This document shows, piece after piece, positions 6,436-8,480 of a stretch of 8,480 bases of DNA. This stretch comes from REEB481 sp041170785 (GTDB lineage: Bacteria; Bacteroidota; Bacteroidia; NS11-12g; UBA955). Numbering within the stretch: the first letter of the stretch is position 1; each line of letters begins with the position of its first letter. A model generated the notes under the pieces. It ran no database searches. It saw only the letters and a list, made by a program, of their open reading frames with translations, and was not told where the DNA came from. The translations under genes were made by a program, and so were the position numbers. The stretch spans positions 1-8,480 of the forward strand of contig JBEDND010000263.1 in the NCBI GenBank assembly GCA_041170785.1, written 5' to 3'.

Positions 6436-7161
6436 ATGCTTAAAACAGAAGGATTCATCATTCGAAAAATTCCGTATGGGGACAACAGCGCCATCCTGAA
6501 GGTTTTCACACGAGAAGAAGGACTGATGAGTTTTATAGTGCATGGTATGCAGCGGAAGCAAGGCAGCAATGCACCGCGCAGTCAACTGATGAACCATGTT
6601 TCCCTGGTTTATTATCCTGGAGGTTATTCCAGCTTGTTGCGGGTAAAAGAAATTCAGGCCTCTGGAATCTATGCACCGTTGTTTCAAGATCCCATCAAAG
6701 TTCAGGTATTGTTGTTCTCTGCAGAATTGCTCAATCTATTGCTGGAGGAACGGGCCGCCGACCCCTCCCTTTTTGCCGCGCTGGAGGCCTACTTCAATCA
6801 CCTAAACCACACGGAGAACTGCACCCTCTCGCCCTTGTGGTTTCTGTTGAACCTGTTGAAAAACCAAGGCGTGGCCCCTCACCTGCATTTTGACAACCAT
6901 ACCATAGGTTTCGATCCAAATTCAGGCAACATGATTCAGGACGAAACATTGATAGACCGCGCGCATTACCTCGGCATGCCCGGATGCCATCTGGCAAAAC
7001 AATTAATGCATACAGACCTTGAAGCAATAACAGCCCTTGAAAGTACCGCTGAAGTGCGCACAGCAACCTTCGATCAAATACAGGTGTTTTGCGAACAACA
7101 CCTGCTGCATGGCAAAAGGTTAAAAAGCGTGGAAATTATCCGAGAGGTGCTGAGGCATTGA
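6436..7161 (+). CDS. recO: DNA repair protein RecO
   Basis: The 241-aa protein begins with the RecO N-terminal OB-fold pattern: KTEGFIIRKIPYGDNSAILKV (residues 3-23 in parts), then a basic turn HGMQRKQG (36-43) and the YYPGGYSSLLRVKEI strand region (59-73). A helical C-terminal domain follows (about 85-241) and ends in LKSVEIIREVL (229-239). RecO works with RecR, and often RecF, to load RecA onto SSB-coated single-stranded DNA in recombinational repair. Length is normal for the family. The four-Cys zinc site of some RecO proteins is absent; only C129, C184 and C219 are present, which I believe is common in Bacteroidota. The ATG start gives a complete N-terminus. The 3' end overlaps the fbp 3' end by 26 bp on the opposite strand. 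The gene stands alone in its direction here. Confidence 0.92.
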   Translation: MLKTEGFIIRKIPYGDNSAILKVFTREEGLMSFIVHGMQRKQGSNAPRSQLMNHVSLVYYPGGYSSLLRVKEIQASGIYAPLFQDPIKVQVLLFSAELLNLLLEERAADPSLFAALEAYFNHLNHTENCTLSPLWFLLNLLKNQGVAPHLHFDNHTIGFDPNSGNMIQDETLIDRAHYLGMPGCHLAKQLMHTDLEAITALESTAEVRTATFDQIQVFCEQHLLHGKRLKSVEIIREVLRH

Positions 7162-8161
7162 GTGGCTGTTGCAACAGCTGTAGGGCCTGATCCACCATAT
7201 TTACCGAACCAATGAACAAAGGAACCCGCTGGTGCAGTTCCGTTGGTTGCACTTCCATTACGCGTTTGACACCTGTGGATGCCTTACCACCTGCCTGTTC
7301 GACAATAAAGGCCATTGCATTGCATTCATATACCAAACGCAGCTTGCCATTTGGGGCCTTTGCCGTAGGAGGATAGATGAAAATTCCTCCCTTCAGCAAA
7401 TTGCGGTGGAAATCTGCAATCAAACTGCCAATATACCGAGCAGCATAAGGACGGTTGCTCGGTTTATCGTGCTCCTTACAATAATTGATATACGCCTTTA
7501 CCCCTTCAGGAAAATCAGCGTAGTTTCCCTCATTTACGGAGAATATCTTACCACTTTCAGGGATGCGGATGTCGGGGTGTGATAAACAAAATTCCTGAAT
7601 TCCGTCATCCAGTGTAAAACCATTCACGCCTACACCTGTGGTATATACCAACATGGTGGAACTTCCATAAATAAAATAGCCCGAAGCAACCTGATGCTTG
7701 CCCATCTGTAAACAATCTTCCATAACAGGCGCTTTGCTGCTGTCGTTGCGGCGGTAAATCGAGAAAATGGTGCCGATGCTGGCATTCACGTCAATATTGC
7801 TGCTTCCATCCAATGGATCGATGGCAATGATGTATTTCTGGTCTGCCGACTGAGGAATCCAGGTCACATCATCGTCTTCCTCGCTCACCACGGCGCAAAC
7901 TTCTCCACAACGAGCCAATGCATTGATGAACACTTCATTAGCTATCACATCCAGCTTCTTTTGCTCTTCGCCTTGTATGTTGCTGGTACCGTTATTTCCG
8001 AGGATGTCTACGAGCCCGGCCTTACGCACATCGCGGTTAACAATCTTCGCCGCAAGCTCCAGGGCTCTGAATATTTTACTTAATGAACCTTTGGCATCCT
8101 TGTACAATGCCTGCTGATCCACGATAAACTGCTCAAGGGTGGTAAAACCGGAATGTTTCAT
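7136..8161 (-). CDS. fbp: Class I fructose-1,6-bisphosphatase
   Basis: The 341-aa protein hydrolyses fructose 1,6-bisphosphate to fructose 6-phosphate, the committed step of gluconeogenesis, in the cytoplasm with Mg2+. Class I motifs are intact: GEEQKKLDVIAN (residues 64-75), VVSEEDDD (91-98), the metal- and phosphate-binding DPLDGSSN (115-122), the substrate-binding YIGSLIADFHRNLLKGGIF region (243-261) and KLRLVYECNAMAF (273-285) with the metal-ligand Glu 279. Length is typical. ATG 8161 is chosen over an upstream in-frame ATG at 8230. The 23 extra residues of that longer form lack family resemblance, would overlap the aspartate kinase start, and would span a perfect -7 promoter element at 8200-8193. 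The gene ends inside recO, in a tail-to-tail overlap, and is divergent from aspartate kinase. Confidence 0.95.
   Translation of the reverse strand: MKHSGFTTLEQFIVDQQALYKDAKGSLSKIFRALELAAKIVNRDVRKAGLVDILGNNGTSNIQGEEQKKLDVIANEVFINALARCGEVCAVVSEEDDDVTWIPQSADQKYIIAIDPLDGSSNIDVNASIGTIFSIYRRNDSSKAPVMEDCLQMGKHQVASGYFIYGSSTMLVYTTGVGVNGFTLDDGIQEFCLSHPDIRIPESGKIFSVNEGNYADFPEGVKAYINYCKEHDKPSNRPYAARYIGSLIADFHRNLLKGGIFIYPPTAKAPNGKLRLVYECNAMAFIVEQAGGKASTGVKRVMEVQPTELHQRVPLFIGSVNMVDQALQLLQQPLNASAPLG
7165..7178. repeat. 14-bp perfect palindrome just after the recO stop, inside fbp
   Basis: GCTGTTGCAACAGC equals its own reverse complement. As RNA it forms a 5-bp stem with a TGCA loop, extendable by three wobble pairs on the plus-strand transcript. 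It starts four bases after the recO stop codon and encodes part of the Leu/Gln-rich C-terminus of fructose-bisphosphatase. It could help end recO transcription, though no U-tract follows. Confidence 0.45.
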
Positions 8162-8178
8162 TTGGGTACGATGTAGGT

Positions 8179-8186
8179 TTATTTTG
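8179..8186 (+). promoter_or_regulatory. -7-like promoter element for aspartate kinase
   Basis: TTATTTTG matches TAnnTTTG at 7 of 8 positions and is followed by CGGGTG, as before recO. It ends 30 bases before the kinase ATG at 8217. A TTTC at 8156-8159 lies about 19 bases upstream and could act as an imperfect -33 element; it falls at the fbp start. The support is sequence matching only. Confidence 0.35.
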
Positions 8187-8192
8187 CGGGTG

Positions 8193-8200
8193 CAAAGGTA
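8193..8200 (-). promoter_or_regulatory. -7 promoter element for fbp
   Basis: The minus strand reads TACCTTTG, an exact match to the Bacteroidota -7 consensus TAnnTTTG, followed by CA. It ends 31 bases before the chosen fbp ATG at 8161, giving a plausible leader of about 25 bases. The -33 region would fall inside the first codons of aspartate kinase, and no clear TTTG is present there. The element supports the shorter fbp start. Confidence 0.5.
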
Positions 8201-8216
8201 CAAAACCCCGGAATTG

Positions 8217-8480
8217 ATGAAGATATTCAAATTTGGCGGCGCATCCGTGCGTCATGCTGATGGCATACGCAACCTTACGTCCATACTGCAGGCGCATCAA
8301 GACGAATCGATACTTACGGTGGTAAGTGCCATGGGGAAAACCACCAACCAGCTGGAAGCCTTTACCGACGCTGTTTTTCTGCGCAATCCTAAGGCAGCTG
8401 TTATGTTGGATCAAATCAAAAGCTACCATTTTGACATCATCAATGCCCTATTTCCCGACCCAATTCATGCAGTATATAGT
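8217..8480 (+). CDS. Aspartate kinase, N-terminal part (cut by window edge)
   Basis: The frame is open from ATG 8217 to the window edge, 88 codons. It opens with MKIFKFGGASV, the nucleotide-binding KFGG(A/T)SV signature of the aspartokinase/amino acid kinase family, and continues with TVVSAMGKTTNQL (residues 33-45), the second conserved glycine/serine segment. The enzyme phosphorylates aspartate at the entry to lysine, threonine, methionine and diaminopimelate synthesis. The KFGGASV form suggests a monofunctional, LysC-like enzyme rather than the ThrA fusion, but the regulatory ACT domains and any dehydrogenase domain lie beyond the window, so no symbol is given. The start is the first ATG in the frame and gives the standard N-terminus. 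It is divergent from fbp, with 55 bases between the start codons. Confidence 0.9.
   Translation, partial: MKIFKFGGASVRHADGIRNLTSILQAHQDESILTVVSAMGKTTNQLEAFTDAVFLRNPKAAVMLDQIKSYHFDIINALFPDPIHAVYS

Noticed and set aside
8162..8230. 23-residue N-terminal extension of fructose-bisphosphatase from the ATG at 8230
   Set aside because: The extension has no resemblance to the family, overlaps the aspartate kinase coding start and contains a perfect -7 promoter element, so ATG 8161 is preferred.

Overview
The window looks like chromosomal DNA from a Bacteroidota (Bacteroidetes) bacterium. The evidence is a secreted protein with a type IX secretion C-terminal sorting domain, promoter-like elements matching the Bacteroidota TAnnTTTG -7 consensus, weak or absent Shine-Dalgarno sequences, and Bacteroidota-type RecO, polysaccharide flippase and O-antigen-ligase-like sequences. 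I cannot place it below phylum. No mobile element, CRISPR array, rRNA or tRNA was seen.

Left part (1-3045, minus strand): three co-directional genes for the late, membrane steps of surface polysaccharide assembly. In transcription order they are a Wzx-type flippase (3045-1588), a Wzz-like chain-length/co-polymerase protein (1544-513) and an O-antigen ligase/polymerase-family membrane protein (516-1, cut by the window edge). The last two overlap by four bases (GTGA), which indicates translational coupling. The logical sequence is: flip lipid-linked units across the inner membrane, control chain length, then polymerise or ligate. No glycosyltransferases lie in the window.

Middle part (3046-6220): a conserved-looking orphan soluble protein of 188 aa is read on the plus strand, divergent from the flippase. 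It meets tail to tail, with a 2-bp gap, a large secreted 849-aa protein on the minus strand. That protein has a signal peptide, an N-terminal choice-of-anchor V/Reeler-like domain with an unusual CX4CH motif, PKD, Ig-like and FN3-like modules, and a T9SS sorting tail.

Right part (6221-8480): a 215-bp divergent intergenic region with palindromes separates the secreted protein from recO (plus strand). recO converges on and overlaps by 26 bp the class I fructose-1,6-bisphosphatase gene fbp (minus strand). fbp is divergent from an aspartate kinase gene (plus strand, cut by the window edge), and its promoter-like element lies almost on top of one for the kinase.

Overall this is a mostly ordinary housekeeping and envelope region. 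The points most worth checking are the compact fbp/aspartate kinase promoter arrangement, the CX4CH motif, the near-leaderless start of the orphan protein, and the recO/fbp overlap. I see no clear evidence for a wholly new system.
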